Origin: Podochytrium sp. JEL0797
Taxonomy: Eukaryota; Chytridiomycota; Chytridiomycetes; Chytridiales; Chytriomycetaceae
Assembly (NCBI GenBank): GCA_027596195.1
Contig: JADGJG010000454.1
Span: forward strand, 1-19,242
Direction of reading: 5' to 3'
Length of the DNA stretch: 19,242 nucleotides
Below the pieces are notes generated by a model. The model was not told the origin of the DNA. It worked only from the letters and a program-made list of their open reading frames with translations, and did not search any database. The translations under genes were made by a program, and so were the position numbers. Shown here in pieces: positions 1 to 11,746 of this stretch. Each line of letters begins with the position of its first letter. The stretch's first letter is position 1.

Positions 1-658
<658 letters not shown>

Positions 659-674
659 TTTTTCGTGTTTGTCG

Positions 675-680
675 AATAAA
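675..680 (+). terminator. Poly(A) signal of the polyubiquitin gene
   Basis: A canonical AATAAA starts 17 nt after the polyubiquitin stop codon. It faces the SmD3 gene, whose own signal lies about 95 bp away on the other strand. Confidence 0.7.
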
Positions 681-775
681 AAATTCGTTCTCCGTGTAGT
701 TCTTCAATCCCTGCAATTTCACATTACTTTCCCTTTCCATCTGCCTTTACGTACATAATGAAATTTGAAAGCTGG

Positions 776-781
776 TTTATT
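776..781 (-). terminator. Poly(A) signal of the SmD3 gene
   Basis: AATAAA on the minus strand begins one base after the SmD3 TGA (783-785), so the usable 3' UTR is extremely short. The two convergent stop codons are only about 124 bp apart. Confidence 0.65.
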
Positions 782-782
782 T

Positions 783-1658
783 TCACATTCTTCCACCGCG
801 TCCTGCAGCCATGCCAATATTTCCACCACGACCACCTCTTCCTCTCGCAGCCTGAGCTCTCGCAACGGTAGCCTTTCCTCTTCCCAAACCGATTCCGCGT
901 CCCTTCGTTGCGCCGGGACCCACTTTTCTGAACATGGGGGCGTTTTTGAGCATATCGGGCACGACAAAGAAGCGAACTTGGGATCTGAATCACGATGGAG
1001 AAACGAAGGAAGTTTAGATTTTGGGGGGAGGGGGTTGACGAGGATCGCGCGCGCAGTCTTCTCCGAAACGCTTGGCTCTCCACCCAAAAACCCCACTCCC
1101 ACGGCTTCGATTGCTTCCATTCCATCCGAATCCGCCCACCACGTACATCCAACACCACGCCCCCCTCACCGCCTCCCACCCGCGAAACCACCACCAGATA
1201 AAAAAAAACAAAACCAACTCACCCACGCACAAAGACCTGGTCCAGCACCGAAGTCTTTCCATCTCTCTGTGTCACGGTGATATTTTTGAGCTGCACGTTC
1301 ATGTTGTCCTCCGTGTCAAGCAGGGTACCGCGGTACAGCACGCCTGTTTTGAGTTCGAGCGTGACAATGTGGCCCATGGCCTCGTGGAGCAGCTGGGTTG
1401 TTTCGGGAGTATTAGCGATGAGAGGTGGGTTTCGTGGGAATGGGAGGGGGGTTGTAGCGGAGGCAGGGGAGGGGGGTATTTGTTGCCAAGCTGGATGGAC
1501 TGCGGAAGTGGTGGGGAGGGTTGGTGCGCGGTTCTCTGTCGAAGGACGGGTACAGTTCATGGTACGTGTGGCATATTCGATGTGGTAAGTCGTCCTGCGG
1601 GCTTCTTGTGGGAGGTGGGCGAGCAATGCGGTACCTTGACCGGGACACCAATCGACAT
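783..1658 (-). CDS. SMD3: Small nuclear ribonucleoprotein Sm D3
   Basis: Sm D3 is one of the seven Sm proteins that ring the Sm site of U1, U2, U4 and U5 snRNAs. Three exons: 1658-1635 (8 codons, MSIGVPVK), 1392-1223 and 984-783; introns are 242 nt (donor GTACCG, acceptor CAG) and 238 nt (donor GTGAGT, acceptor CAG). Joined they give 131 aa, against about 126 in human D3. The Sm1 motif ([18 protein letters not shown]...NMN) is in exon 2 and Sm2 ([17 protein letters not shown]) spans the second splice junction, which supports the joins. The C-terminus is an RG/GR-rich tail (about residues 90-131), the usual substrate for symmetric arginine dimethylation. Both introns are much longer than most in the window. 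Intron 1 is C-rich and intron 2 is G-rich in transcript orientation. I saw no snoRNA box pair in either. Confidence 0.93.
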
Positions 1659-1841
1659 TGTTTTTGATGGATTTTTTTTCCTCAACACCATTCCAACACC
1701 CTTTCCCATGCTCACTACTCACAAAGAGGCTATAATGTATTCTCAAAAGACACGAAAAGAGGCGCTATACTCAAAACAATGAAGGTAGGGAAGAAGAAGA
1801 AACAGCAAAAGAGAACGTCCCTTCCACAAAACGCAAAAAAA

Positions 1842-3013
1842 TCAAACAGAGTTTCTCCAGTTCAGCACTTCCAACGCGGCATACGCAGCCCACGACACAA
1901 AACAGAACCACGAAGAAGCCACTGCCAAGTTCACAACACCCAAGCTCTTGGGGTACGTGAGCGACGTTTCCTGTTCAAAGAACCCGCCAGAGAAAATGGT
2001 GCCGCACGAGAAGCCGGCGCTCTGGAACTGGCCACACGTGGTGTTGATGCCGATGGTTGCGACAACGGCCATGAGGAATGCAATGAGCGTCTGGACGATG
2101 GCAATCACGGCCATGCCGAAAATGAGGCGGACGGCACGGAATTCGGCGCGCACAATGTAGTACAGGGAAGCGGCTCCGATAATGAGGGCGAGGAGCATAC
2201 TTGCTGCTGAGAGTCTGTTTGGGGTTTGCAACGTGGATTTCTTAGTAATGGGGGTGAGACACGAGGGAGATTTTGAGCGTTACCCCATGATTCCGGAACA
2301 GGCGCTCGAATTGGCATTGAACAGGTAGTATCCAGGGTTTTGCGTGTCCTGCTTGTAGTCCTGGATATAGAGGATACAGATGGAGGAAGGTCCGTATCGG
2401 GCCTGATCGGCAATTCCAGCCAAGACGATGATAGCCGAAAGCTGGGTACATGGATTTGCGATCAGCTTCGATCAGACACAGGGTGAATTGGCCATATCAA
2501 CTTACCAATTGGAGGCCATGGATTCCTCCGTAAAGACCGATTCTAAGCCAGTTGGACGACTGTGTTTCAAAAGTACGAGAAGTTTAGAACCAATTTCGAA
2601 CTTTGCATTCAAGTTGTAAACGAGGGGTGGAAGCAGAAGTCCGACAAGGAGGGACTGTTGTTGAAGTAGGGTCTGGTATGATCCGCAGCTGGGAGGGGCC
2701 GACGGAGGTGAAGGACAGCGTGTGCACGGCTTGACGATCCTGGAAATCGGCCAAACTGCGGACCACCGTCAACCGCATGGCTTTCGATGATCTGACGAAT
2801 CCCACAAGTTGCATCCACCAGACATCCTTTGCTGCCATCCGTTGATGTCCGTAGCCTCGAATATAGGGGGTTGCGGCCCCTTAAATCGCCGAGAGTCCAG
2901 CGATCATGGCGCCAAAAGCGCTCTCAGTTGCCCCCGGAGTCCGACACAAGCGCTACAGCTGTGTGCGGAAGGGAACAGGAACAGCTAGCTGGCAGTGAAG
3001 CGAATCTCACCAT
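1842..3013 (-). CDS. Four-pass membrane protein of unknown function; start uncertain
   Basis: I do not recognise the family. Well-supported exons are 2559-2506, 2441-2284 and 2214-1842 (stop TGA at 1844-1842). They are joined by introns of 64 nt (GTAAGT...CAG) and 69 nt (GTAACG...CAG, with a TACTAAG-like branch site). The product has four hydrophobic helices, at about residues 6-30, 73-94, 99-128 and 165-187 of a ~195-residue protein. Cysteines occur in the loop before helix 2 (SSACSG) and in the helix 3-4 loop (TTCGQ and FSCGT), so they may form disulfides outside the membrane. The topology resembles MARVEL-like or other tetraspan proteins, but I see no diagnostic motif. Exon 1 is not fixed. 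The best phase-0 candidate is an ATG at 3013-3011 directly followed by a GTGAGA donor, giving a 451-nt intron. This would place the gene about 100 bp downstream of the glycosyltransferase stop. Confidence 0.65.
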
Positions 3014-3116
3014 TTTTGCGATGGAAGTGTTTGCGGGAGATTTTTTCAGCAAGTGGAGATCGAGACGAGTTTCGAAAACGGAATTTTTCGAGAAATGCAC
3101 ATGTCACATTTCCCCT

Positions 3117-6100
3117 TCACCCACTTCCCTTCAGCAAACGAAGCCAGTTCTCCTTGAACTTATCCACCCCAAACTCCTCCCTCACCCCCCTACCAGCGTT
3201 CCACCGTCGCAACCACACTTCCATCCTCTCCTTGTCACCGGCCGCCCCGTCAATTTCCCTCCAAATCCTCACAACCTCCGCCGCCATCACATCTTCCACA
3301 TCCCCTTGAAAAACACCATCCGCTTCCCCATCCTCATCTCCGCCCTCTCCATCGCGCAGCAAAGCGGCACAATCCACATGCACCACCGCTCCCAACTCCA
3401 TTCTTGTGACGCGAATCCCACTCCTAGATACATCCTCTCTCTTTTCTCCTTTCACTCTTTCCATGGCTTCCACGGTACCCCCGCATTCCATCGTGACCAC
3501 AGGGACACCCACTGCGAGACCCTCGAGTACTACGATGGGAAGTCCCTCCACGCGGGATGTCATGAGGAGAACGGAGTTTTGACTCATGGTCATGAGAAAC
3601 TGTGGGATTCGCGCGTGGGGGATGGATGGGTGGAAATGAGTGGTGGAGGGTTGGGAGGGATGGGCTGGAGGAGTGTCGAGGTTTGTGTCTTTGGTGACTT
3701 GGGTGTATATTTTGGGGAGCAGAGATCCGGATCCGACCATGTGGATGTTCGGGTGTGTATGAGAGGGTGGCTTCGAGAGAGATTTGTAAATGTGGGTGGC
3801 TTTGGAGGCGACTTTGGTCCACATGACGGGATCTTTTTGGAGTTCAAAGCGGCCGATGAAGTAGAGGGATGGAGTGGTTGATGGGTTGGTCATTGACGGC
3901 AGGGATGAAGTGAGAATGCGGTGGAGGAGGTTCGATTGTTGCGATAGGAGAGTAGGAAGTGACTCGTCCAACATTACGAGCTCCATCAGGTTCTTTGCAA
4001 ATTTGTCTTGTTCCGGGGAACCCTTTGTGTTGCTGAATAAATCCAGCGGCGGGTATATGACTTCAATCTTGTCCGATTCTGTGGCATCGAGTGGGGCACA
4101 TCGCCCACCATGCCAAACTCCGCCACCGTCTTCATAGCAGAGTTCAGGATTGTATATGCTGCTCGTGTTCATGCTAGGCTTTCCCAACACAGTGTCCCCA
4201 TGCCCCAAGACATGGATCGAATGGTTCTTCAATTCTTGCGAGACCACAACACGGTGTGTGAGAAGGTGGGAGATTCGCGCACTGCGGTGTTCCCAGTTGG
4301 AGTTGTCGGGAGGAGGATGGTGGAGATGAATGATATCGATCAAGGTGGTTGGGTGCGTGGAGATTTCTTCGGATTCGTTTGTTTTGGCCGCGAGACCCCA
4401 ATTTTCAAACGCCTCGTATCCTGTGAAAGGGGGAAAAAAATATAAAATAAATACACTGCTGGCAAAAAAAATAACTGCTATAACTCACCCACAACCGTTC
4501 TCGAATTCACCGCAACTTCACACCCTCGGCTCTCGGCCAAATAATTCACGATCCGTTTCTGAACCTTGGTGTCGTTTGAAAGATTCTGCAAATGGAATAC
4601 TTCCTTGACGTGCGACATGAACAGGTGTGACCACGGGTGTGGGTGGGTTTCCAAGTTTCGCGCGACAATGAGCGTAGTGGAAGCGTGAATGGAGGCTGCA
4701 GAAGCGAGAACGTGGAGGTCGTAGAGATCTGCGCCGCCAGTGACCATCCACGGAAGCATGTATAACATAGCTGGGGGCAGACGGGTGGTACCCTCCGTGG
4801 CGATTTTTGATTTCGCAATGGTTCGGGCAAACGAGGTCGGATTGAAGGGAAACACGTGCGCCGGAAACAAAGGCGGGAGAGGAGCCATCGGATTCACGAG
4901 CGACCCATTGACGTGAGATCCCTCTGCAATCCACCCATGATACTCGTGCCAACGCACATTCCCCGCCAAAGCTCCACTCCGAGCCTCCCTCCTCAAATCC
5001 CACCGCTTCACCACCTCAGGACTCAACCTCGAATCCACCACTTCAAAAGTCCGATAACAAGGCATAAACCCTTCCAAATCATTCTCCATCTCCACCTTAC
5101 CCCCGACCCTCCTCTCATTCCGCATCCTCAAAAACCTCTCCGCATCCCCTCTCGTCAAATCCCCAAACGTGACCGGATTATTCACCCTCCCCTCCCTCAA
5201 CCACTCACGATCCGTCACTTGCTCCACCTTCACCTCCTCACCTCCACCCCCAAACACCCACTCCCACCAACCAGCAGCAGCGCGACTCAAGTAACTCTCC
5301 TTCATGATTTTACTACTCATTCCCTTCTCGTGTCGACGGTACCAGAACCCACCCACGTCCCCGCCAATCACACCCGTTCTCCCAAACGCCAGCATGCGGA
5401 GCCAGAAATCGTAGTCTTCAAAGTATCGAAGTGTCGTCCGTGGACAGGTTCCACCCACTGCAAAGTAATCCCACTTTGAAACGACAGCCGTGGATGTGAG
5501 TGGGTTTGTTGATTGCAACAGTTTTTGGAGGTGTGAAGGTGGGGGAGGGTGAGCGAAGTGGATGTGTGATTTGTCTGAATCTATTCCAGCGCTGGGGGGT
5601 GCTTTTTGGATGGTGCCCTTCACGAGTGAGCGTGGGGAAGTGAGGGAGGAAGGTGTGTCCGCGTTGTGACAGGTTGCGGCGATGGGGTCCGGGAAATGGA
5701 CGACCGGCATGTGGAGGAAAGCGACGCGAGTGGTTGGGTTTCTTGGAACGGGTCCGAATGTGAGTGACGCGACGAGAGAGAGTTTTTCGAGGGATGTTGG
5801 GGACAGAAGGTCGTCTGGGTCCAGGAAAAAGAGATTATGGCTGCGAGAGAAGCGGGCGCCTGTGTTTCTGGATTCTGCTAGGCCGAGGTTTTGAGAATGG
5901 TGGACGAAGCGCGTGGGGATTGGTTGAGCGAGGGAGGTGGGGGAAAAAATGTCTTGCGGTGGGTGTTCTTCAAAAAAGAGCGCGGCTGGTGGGGTCCCAA
6001 ATAAGAGAGAGGGGAGTCTGGAGTGATTGCAGAGGGGGTCTGAAAGTGATTGGTTGTAGAAGGGAAGTGTGCCGTCCCACAGTCCATCGGCCACGGACGC

Positions 6101-7421
6101 CTCGAAATTTATCAACAACTGCGTCGACGGGAGAGAATAATCCGACCCATCATTCACAATCACAATTTCAAAGTCCGAAAAGCTTTGTGTGGCGAGAGAT
6201 TGGAGTGTTTGTAGAAACCAAATCGAGTGGGGCACGTTGTAGAACGGCACAACGACCGACACAGAAGGCCTCCACCGACTTTTGAGCAACGACAGGTGGT
6301 GCAGTAGATGCGGGGTTCTTGTTTTGACGGTCCGCAAACCGATTCGACATTGAGAGTCATACACTGCCGGCAGCAAAGGTGCCCGTTCGAGTTGGAGCAA
6401 AGGCATCGGAACATGGATTCCACCCAACCCGCCCAACCCAAATTGAACCCAAAACTCTTGCTGGCGCGAGCAATTTTCCCCGACAAGGTTGCGTTCAAAC
6501 AACAAACGCCCGGCACGTTCGTGAAACCTCTCGTACCCTCTCCACGCGTCAACTGATATCAACATGGAAGTAGACGGTGGAATCGGCGATCGATCCATCG
6601 AAAAATCCGAGTCCGCCTCCAAACCGGTCGATCCAATCGACACGTCGTATGGGTTGTATTCGTCTTCAGTGAATGGAATCTCAAAGTGAGTGATGGAAGA
6701 AGAATCTGACAGAAGATGGCATCCAAGCGGAGCGACAAGATTGGAAAATACAAAAGAGTCCACAGTAGATACAAGAGAAGCGTTGCGGTATACAGAAACG
6801 AAACGAGAAAGGGAGTCGGAGTCCACCAAAGATTCGCACGCGTCCAAAAACAAGACGGCTTGTCTCTGGGATGGATCTGATGGCTGGGGAAGGAGATGCA
6901 TCGCGCTCTTTCGTTGAGAGTAGATGCTTGCAGTGGAAGAAACTCTCAAACAGGATATCACTGACGCGTCGTCGTTTTTGGAGCCGCGTGTCGAACTTGA
7001 GTTCCAGAGATCAGAGAGATGGCCCAGTGCCTTGGGATCACAGCCACCATGAAGGTCAAGCAAGAGCTGGTCGTTTTCTTCTTGCATGATCACGACAACA
7101 GATGCCAGGGAGAATCCCATCATCGAGTTGCTGCGTTGGAGCGAAGACAGGGCCAAAACGATTGGATCACCATCTGCGATCGTGGCTCTGGCTTGACAAG
7201 ACAGAACCACGTTGATTTTTATATCTGCATGGTGGATTTGAGAAGTGGTTTAGGTCTCAAGCCGTCTCGAGGCAACAAGATTTCACGAATTCACCTTGAT
7301 TCCGATCCGAGTTCAATCCATTCGGCCGATTGATCAGCTGCACAGTATTATACTTGTACAGAAAAATGGACGCGATGGCAACCAGGAATGTGACGAAGAT
7401 TCGTGAATGTGACTCGATCAT
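3117..7421 (-). CDS. Membrane-anchored fused glycosyltransferase (GT2 + GT4, possibly a third degenerate GT-A unit)
   Basis: Three exons, 7421-7295, 7224-4489 and 4420-3117, joined by introns of 70 nt (GTGAAT...CAG) and 68 nt (GTGAGT...CAG), encode about 1388 aa. Residues about 7-22 are one hydrophobic segment after a short N-terminus: a type II signal anchor, so the enzyme probably faces the Golgi/ER lumen. A GT2 domain starts near residue 363 (SVSVVVPFYN). It carries NDGSD near 400, FLDPDD near 510 and FEDYDFWLRM near 645, all typical of nucleotide-sugar binding GT-A enzymes. A GT4 (GT-B) domain starts near 862 (MLPWMVTGGADLYDLHV). It crosses intron 2, has GRFELQKDP near 1144, and has the EX7E motif EGLPIVVLE at about 1246-1254. 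Residues about 48-350 contain VLFLDAC and a late AWRGYERF...GEN..R..EFW pattern, reminiscent of a decayed GT-A domain. An in-frame upstream ATG at 7481 is possible. Substrate and product are unknown; cell-wall or glycoprotein glycan synthesis is an inference. Confidence 0.85.
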
Positions 7422-7737
7422 GGGGAAAAAAATGTTGATCGTCGGTCGCGCACCGTGAATCTCGCACACATTTGCAAACATTCGAAAGGTTCACACGATT
7501 TCAGGTTTCCAGAGCTTTGACGTATTCAAAAGAATGCAGCCGTTCGTGTAATCCTGGGGTGATCCCGAACAAAAAATGCTCGTGTTGTGTCGTGTCAACA
7601 CAAATTAAAAAATAAAATGACGAGGTTTTATTCACCGAAACAGAAATAGAAACCCTTCAACCAAAAAAGAACAACTCCACCTCCTCCCTCACCACCCTCC
7701 CCCCCCCCGTTCAATCATTCACGCACAAACAAAAGTT
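7422..7737. other. Intergenic: promoter of the glycosyltransferase gene and 3' flank of KGD1
   Basis: No ORF here looks like a gene. The stretch holds the 3' flank of the oxoglutarate dehydrogenase gene, with an AATAAA on the minus strand at 7632-7627 about 105 nt after its stop, and a C-run near 7700. It also holds the upstream region of the glycosyltransferase gene. I see no recognisable TATA box or paired operator. Confidence 0.5.
7627..7632 (-). terminator. Poly(A) signal of the KGD1 gene
   Basis: Canonical AATAAA on the minus strand, about 105 nt beyond the stop codon at 7740-7738. Confidence 0.6.
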
Positions 7738-10700
7738 TCAAAAAAACTTGGGAATCCCATTCTCCATACTCACAGGTTCCTTCAACTCGCCTCGCAAAAG
7801 GGCCTCCGACACAAACATCTTCTCCTCGAAAATGTGCTGCTTCTTCAACCCCGTACTCGGCGCGGCGGAAATGTCGCGACCAGCGTATCGGATCAACGCG
7901 CTGCCTCTGATGGACGGCTTGGCGTCGTAAAAGTTGTCGAGTCCACCGGGTGTGAATTTGGTTTGGTACGCTTCGATGGCTTCACGGCCCTGCAAAAAAA
8001 AAAAAACCGAAAAAACGTTACAAACAAGAAAAAAAGAGAGATCACATTATTTCTTACCTCCTTCTTGAACCACTCCGTCGCCTTCAACGCCGTCTCCAAC
8101 CGCGGCTGCACAAAGCTCCACGCTCCAGAGTTCATGGCCTCCTCCTGACAATACACAACCTCCTCCAACTTGCTGCCAGCCTGTCCGTAAAAGTCAATCA
8201 CCTCCTTGGCCTCCCAGAACGGGAACGGGTTCAACTGCTCCAACCGCACAATCGCCACCTCCCTCAACTGGTTCAACGCGCGTGCGCGCGAAAGGAGGTA
8301 GTACACTTGTCCGGAACAGAAAATCACAGTCTTGATTTGGTTCGGGGGCAACAATGTGAACTCGGGGGTAGCGGCGTTGTTTTTGGCAATCGAGGCGGGA
8401 ACGGCAACGCCGTCTGGGAGTTGCACGGGGTGAGCGGGGTCTTGCACGAGGGCGTAGGGGATACGGGGTTCCACGTTGTTGCCGGACCAGACGGTCGAGT
8501 TTTCGGGGACAGGGTTGAAGTTGGACAAGGGGTTCGGGTGCAGGACTTCCGGGATGAGGCGCTGGAAGCGGGTTCCTGGGCCCATTTCGGCGAGGGTTGA
8601 TTTCGCGTACGGGTGACGGAGGAGGGCTTTGGAAGTCATCACAATCATCTGTGTCAGACGTTTGTCAGCAATTCGGAAATTGGGATCAAAACACAAACGA
8701 AATACTCAACTGGCTTTCGGAACTCACGCATCACTTGTCTTCTCAAACAGTGGAAGTAGTTACTCGGGACCGTGGGGTACACAACCTGCATGCTGCACTC
8801 CTGGTGTTGTCTAGCGTACGAGCCCTTCTCGATTCCAAACGCGGGCATCGTGAAGGGGTCCTGGTCACAGAGTTGCAAGTAACGCTCCAGTCTAGCAGAC
8901 GAGTGCTCGGGTCCTTGACCATCGTATCCGTGCGGGAGGAGCATGGTCAATCCAGAACGCTAACGAGAAAGAAAAAAAAGAGAAATCAATTTCTGGCGAC
9001 CCCCCAAAAGTCTAGAGACAAAAAATTATACCTGAAGCCACTTTTGCTCGCCCGACGAAATGAACTGATCAATAATACACTGCGCATTGTTGGCAAAGTC
9101 TCCAAACTGCGCTTCCCACATAATCAACTGGTTCGGGTTCACCATGCTGTACCCGAGCTCGAATCCAAGACATCCAAACTCAGTCAACGACGAGTTGCAC
9201 ACCGTGAACTGACTCTGGCTCGACACCGTCGATCCGGCTCCAACGAGGTGGTTCAATGGAACGTAACGCTCTTCGGTTTTTTGGTCGTTGAGGAGCGCGT
9301 GGCGGTGCGAGAAAGTTCCACGTTCGACATCTTGTCCGGAGAGACGCACGTGTTGTCCGTCAGCGAGGATGGAACCGAAAGACATGGATTCGGCAGTCGC
9401 CCAGTCGATTTCGTCTCCCTCCGTGACGGTCTTTTCGCGCAACTTCAAGATACGCGACAAGTTGGGGTGGACAGTGAAGCCGTTGGGGTACGACGATCCA
9501 GCGATTCCAATGTGCTTAAGGGTGTCGAGGGAGACACCGGTGGCCATAGAAGGAACTCCTTCAGCAGCAAGCTCGACTGGAGCCTTCATGTCTGCGAGGT
9601 GAGAAAAATGAGAAGACACATTCACGATGCCGACACGAGAAGGACAAAAAACACTCAACTGGCCCAGTTGGACGAGACCCACTCCTTGGGAGTCGGCTTG
9701 TACGTCTTACTGTCGGTATAATTCTTCTCCAAAATGTTCCAAATCCTCTCCTTCATCGCCTTGACCTCAGTGTCAGACACGGTCCCTTCCTGCAACAACT
9801 GCGCGACATACTTTTCTGCCACGGGCGTCATGGTCTTGATGCGCTCGTACATTTTGGGCTGTGTGAATCCAGGCTGGTCAATCTCGTTGTGTCCGTACTT
9901 GCGGTAACACACGATATCCACAACCACATCCTTCTTATAAGCCGATCTCCACTCAGCAGCAAGCTGCATGCAGAAAATAACCGCCTCCGTATCGTCACCG
10001 TTCACGTGCATGATCGGGGCCGACACCGTCTTGGCAATGTCCGTACAGTACGGCGTCGAACGCGAGAAACGCGGGTCCGTAGTGAATCCAATCTGGTTGT
10101 TGACGACAATGTGGATCGTGCCTCCAGTCGTGTAGGAGGGCAAATCGGCGAGACCGAGCGCCTCGTACACAACTCCTTGGCCTGCGAACGCGGCGTCTCC
10201 GTGGAGAAGCACTCCGAGAGCCTTGGCGCGGTCTTTGGTGTCGTTCTGGTAGAACTGGATGGCGTGCACTTTTCCTTGCACAACGGGGTTCACGGCTTCC
10301 AAGTGAGACGGGTTGGCCGCGAGGGAGAGGTTGACGATCGCGCCCGATGGGGTGGGACGAGCGTAGTTCATGCCCAAGTGGTACTTGACATCTCCAGAAC
10401 CTTCGACAGAGTCGTCGCGGGAACCGGCGAATTCGGCAAAGATGGATTCGTTAGGCTTACGCACCACGTTCGAGAGAACGTTGAGACGACCACGGTGGGG
10501 CATTCCCATGACGACAGAGTTGACTCCGAGCTCGACGGATCGGTCGACCTGTGTTTCGCGTGAGGGAGGAGAAAAAAATGATTGCTTAGTAATGTGGCTT
10601 TCAAAGGGGTGCAAAATTTTCGTTTTCGCCAATAGCCCACTTCAGACAGCACTACTCACCAAAGCCTTCATTCCGGGAATCAAACTCTCACATCCTTCCA

Positions 10701-11596
10701 ATCCGAACCTCTTGTCTGACGGGTACTTGGTGGCAACAAAACGCTCAAACGAGTCTGACCAGAGCAAACGGTCCAAAATAACGAGCTTCTCGTCCTTGGT
10801 GTAGTTGTAACGCACGGGAACTTCGAATTTCTGTCTCAACCAATCGCAGGCGGCACGGTCGTTGATGTGGCCGTATTCGATACCGATGGAGCCGGCATAG
10901 GTTCTTTTGAGGCGCGACACGATTTCGCGCAGGGTCAGGGCCTCCTTGGACTCGTCCTTGCGGAAACCAGGCAAGATGCCGTGGCCTTATCGGGAAAAGA
11001 CGGCGAAAATTTTTGATCAGTAAGGCACCACTGAGCTGATCGCGGCAGGCGCAAAACAAGCAAAAGACGCACGCACCCAAATAGAACTTGCGGTCCAGAT
11101 CCTTCTCGGTAAAGCCGTAGTGCTTCGGGTCCAGCTCAGGGGCAGAGAGCGGGTCGTGGGCGGCAATCTTGAGCGGGTCGAGATCGGCCAGCTGGTGTCC
11201 ACGGACCTGGAAGGCGCGGACCAGCAACTGGACCTTCATGTGGTCGAGAATCTCGCCAGAGGGAATGTTGTGCTGCTGCTGGACCGTGTCGACGTAGCCA
11301 GGCACGTCGACAGCGATGCCGGCGGCAGACGCGCCCGGGGCCGGCGCGGCGACAAAGGCGGGCTGGACGCCGCTCGCCACGTTGGCAAAGTACGCGCGCC
11401 ACGAGGCGTGCACCGCAGTGGGGTCCTTGAGCCACTCGCTGTGCATCGCCGCAATGTACGCGCCAGAAGTGCCGCTGAGGAACGAGTCGTCGCGGAGAGC
11501 GGCGCTGGCGTGCAGGCTGCGTGTGCTTGTCGCTGCCTGAAGGCGGCTGCGCAGGGGCGCGGTGGTCTGGCGGGGGATGCGGAGAAGGCGCTGCAT
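7738..11596 (-). CDS. KGD1: 2-oxoglutarate dehydrogenase E1 component, mitochondrial
   Basis: This is the thiamine-diphosphate E1 of the 2-oxoglutarate dehydrogenase complex: it decarboxylates 2-oxoglutarate and passes the succinyl group to E2 lipoamide in the TCA cycle. Seven exons: 11596-11077, 10985-10660, 10548-9660, 9591-9032, 8959-8711, 8648-8058 and 7989-7738; introns of 91, 111, 68, 72, 62 and 68 nt all keep frame. Together they give 1128 aa, against about 1000-1020 for the family. The N-terminus ([10 protein letters not shown]...) is Arg/Ser/Ala-rich without acidic residues, a matrix-targeting presequence. Conserved landmarks are [11 protein letters not shown] (near 298), [13 protein letters not shown] (near 399), [10 protein letters not shown] (near 432), [43 protein letters not shown] and the C-terminal RYAGRD. 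Extra length sits at about residues 881-952 and 1035-1078. Introns 3 and 5 have GTTGAG donors. The promoter must lie within the 150 bp separating it from the ankyrin gene. Confidence 0.96.
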
Positions 11597-11746
11597 CGAG
11601 CGAAATTTGCCTTTTTTTGTTCTCGCGTTTTCGAGAGCAAGTTCGGAGAGGAAGGAGCGCCCGATCTGCCCCCCTGAACCTCTTTCGTTCTTTCTCCAAA
11701 TACTCTTCTATCTGTCTATTATTCATATGAGATCAAAATGAAAAGT

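Noticed and set aside
985..1634. snoRNA hosted in the two long SmD3 introns
   Set aside because: No C box (RTGATGA) with a matching D box (CTGA), and no hairpin-hinge-hairpin with ACA, was visible in either intron.
3117..4430. A separate GT4 gene starting with its own Met at 4343
   Set aside because: The GT4 N-terminal half (MLPWMVTGGAD) is in the upstream exon, and a clean 68-nt GTGAGT...CAG intron joins the halves in frame, so one gene is more likely.
4856..5479. A 207-residue plus-strand open frame inside the glycosyltransferase gene
   Set aside because: It lies antisense to a clear GT2/GT4 coding exon, is Pro/His/Arg-rich as expected from the C-rich block there, and has no recognisable domain.
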